Source: Desulfobulbus elongatus DSM 2908 (GTDB taxonomy: Bacteria > Desulfobacterota > Desulfobulbia > Desulfobulbales > Desulfobulbaceae). From it: 43,834 nt of DNA. The notes beneath the pieces were generated by a model, which did no database searches, was not told the DNA's origin, and saw nothing but the letters and a program-made list of their open reading frames with translations. The stretch is from assembly GCF_000621145.1 (NCBI RefSeq), contig NZ_JHZB01000031.1:1-43834 (forward strand), read 5' to 3'. Positions within the stretch are counted from its first letter, which is position 1. Every line of letters starts with the position of its first letter. Made by a program: the position numbers and the translations under genes. Of this stretch, positions 43,358-43,834 are shown piece by piece.

Positions 43358-43699
43358 TCAAAAATCCAGTGGGCTCTTGGCCTCTTTCAGGGTTTGACTG
43401 CGAACTGTGTGAGTATAGATCATCGTAGTCCTCACATTTGAATGGCCCAGCAATTCCTGGATGGTGCGGATGTCATAATTGGCCTGTAAGAGGTGACTGG
43501 CAAAGCTGTGCCGGAAGGTGTGAGCTGTAACTCTTTTTGGTATTTTGGTTTTTTGCACTGCCGTGCGAATCGCCTTTTGCACCAGGGAAGGGTGGATATG
43601 ATAACGCCTCAATTCCTGGCTATCTTTGACCTGCGTTAAATTTTGGGCCGGAAACATCCATTGCCAGATCAGCTCCTTGGCCGCTTTTTTATACTTAAC
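43358..43699 (-). pseudogene. intI: Integron integrase IntI, C-terminal fragment
   Basis: About 113 residues remain. The integron-specific additional region is present ([32 protein letters not shown]), followed by the tyrosine recombinase active-site block: [21 protein letters not shown] and the nucleophile in MIYTH. This distinguishes it from general phage integrases. Upstream codons read KYKKAAKEL and then meet a TAG in frame at about 43702, where the sequence becomes AT-rich and unrelated, so the gene is broken there and lacks the N-terminal DNA-binding half. The attI site and gene cassettes of such a structure would lie to the right of this fragment. Confidence 0.82.
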
Positions 43700-43817
43700 C
43701 TAGTTCAGTGAAAAAACATCTACAAAATCAACGCAAAGTTAAAATCAACATATTGAAATTTCAGTAAAAATATTGCAATATCCGCCTGTCCTAAAAACTC
43801 ACTTGGCAGGTGAAATT
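43700..43817. other. AT-rich non-coding junction right of the integrase fragment
   Basis: The base composition is far lower in GC than the rest of the window. Many short A/T runs occur and no gene is seen. It probably contains the end of an inserted element or a cassette-recombination site, but I cannot recognise an attC or an inverted repeat in this short piece. Confidence 0.4.
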
Positions 43818-43834
43818 ATGAAGCGGTTTATCCT
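43818..43834 (+). CDS. First codons of an ORF cut by the window edge
   Basis: ATG at 43818 opens MKRFI and is preceded by GGCAGGTG, a usable ribosome-binding site. The beginning resembles the MKRFI-(E/Q)GED start of IS1182-like transposases, and the position immediately beside the broken integrase fits an insertion sequence. Five residues are too few to be sure. Confidence 0.3.

Noticed and set aside
1-43834. CRISPR arrays, rRNA or tRNA genes
   Set aside because: No regularly spaced repeats, no cloverleaf-like sequence with a TTCNANNC box, and no rRNA-like stretches were seen on reading.

Overview
The window looks like a chromosomal segment of a GC-rich, anaerobic, sulfate-reducer-like bacterium, most probably a Desulfobulbales-type member of the Desulfobacterota. 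That placement is inferred from gene content: an oorDABC-type 2-oxoacid:ferredoxin oxidoreductase joined to heterodisulfide-reductase-like proteins, a likely selenocysteine-containing HdrA, a C_GCAxxG_C_C protein, and a giant DUF3683-type FAD/Fe-S oxidoreductase. No tRNA, rRNA or CRISPR array was seen.

Left part (1-13762): the edge carries the 5' part of an IS5-type transposase (minus strand), next to the decayed 3' part of a TpsB (ShlB/FhaC) outer-membrane secretion gene. Two tandem secreted serine hydrolases of the beta-lactamase/penicillin-binding fold follow (954-5038), ending at a terminator. Then comes a sensory block: a small unknown protein, a methyl-accepting chemotaxis protein and a large hybrid histidine kinase. 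A decayed IS5 copy separates this from a coupled pair, a periplasmic binding-protein-like gene and a membrane diguanylate cyclase.

Middle part (13914-28743): mostly housekeeping and envelope genes. They are an unknown protein with a degenerate zincin-like motif, a C_GCAxxG_C_C redox protein, a DnaQ-type exonuclease, an HTH/zinc-ribbon regulator, an AEC transporter, signal peptidase I with a membrane-anchored partner, a CPA2 cation/proton antiporter with RCK domains, the DUF3683 FAD/Fe-S oxidoreductase, two coupled lipoproteins (one FlgO-like), two very small proteins behind folD, and a phosphate-binding-like periplasmic protein.

Right-centre (28960-39432, all minus strand) is the most interesting region: korD-korA-korB-korC, a 1139-aa HdrA/GltD/HdrA-like fusion flavoprotein, an MvhD-HdrC-HdrB-type fusion, and an HdrA-MvhD fusion. 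The last is interrupted by one in-frame UGA exactly where HdrA homologues have a cysteine, followed by a SECIS-like hairpin. I read it as one selenoprotein gene rather than two genes. Several junctions overlap by 4-8 bases and a strong terminator closes the unit, so the products probably form one electron-transfer (possibly bifurcating) system linking 2-oxoacid oxidation or reductive carboxylation to ferredoxin, a pyridine nucleotide and a disulfide-type or other acceptor.

Right edge (39433-43834): a TauE/SafE exporter with a near-consensus promoter, a GNAT acetyltransferase with a clear terminator, a secreted glycosidase-like protein, then relics of mobile DNA: a decayed serine resolvase, a 5'-truncated integron integrase, and the first codons of an ORF at the window edge.
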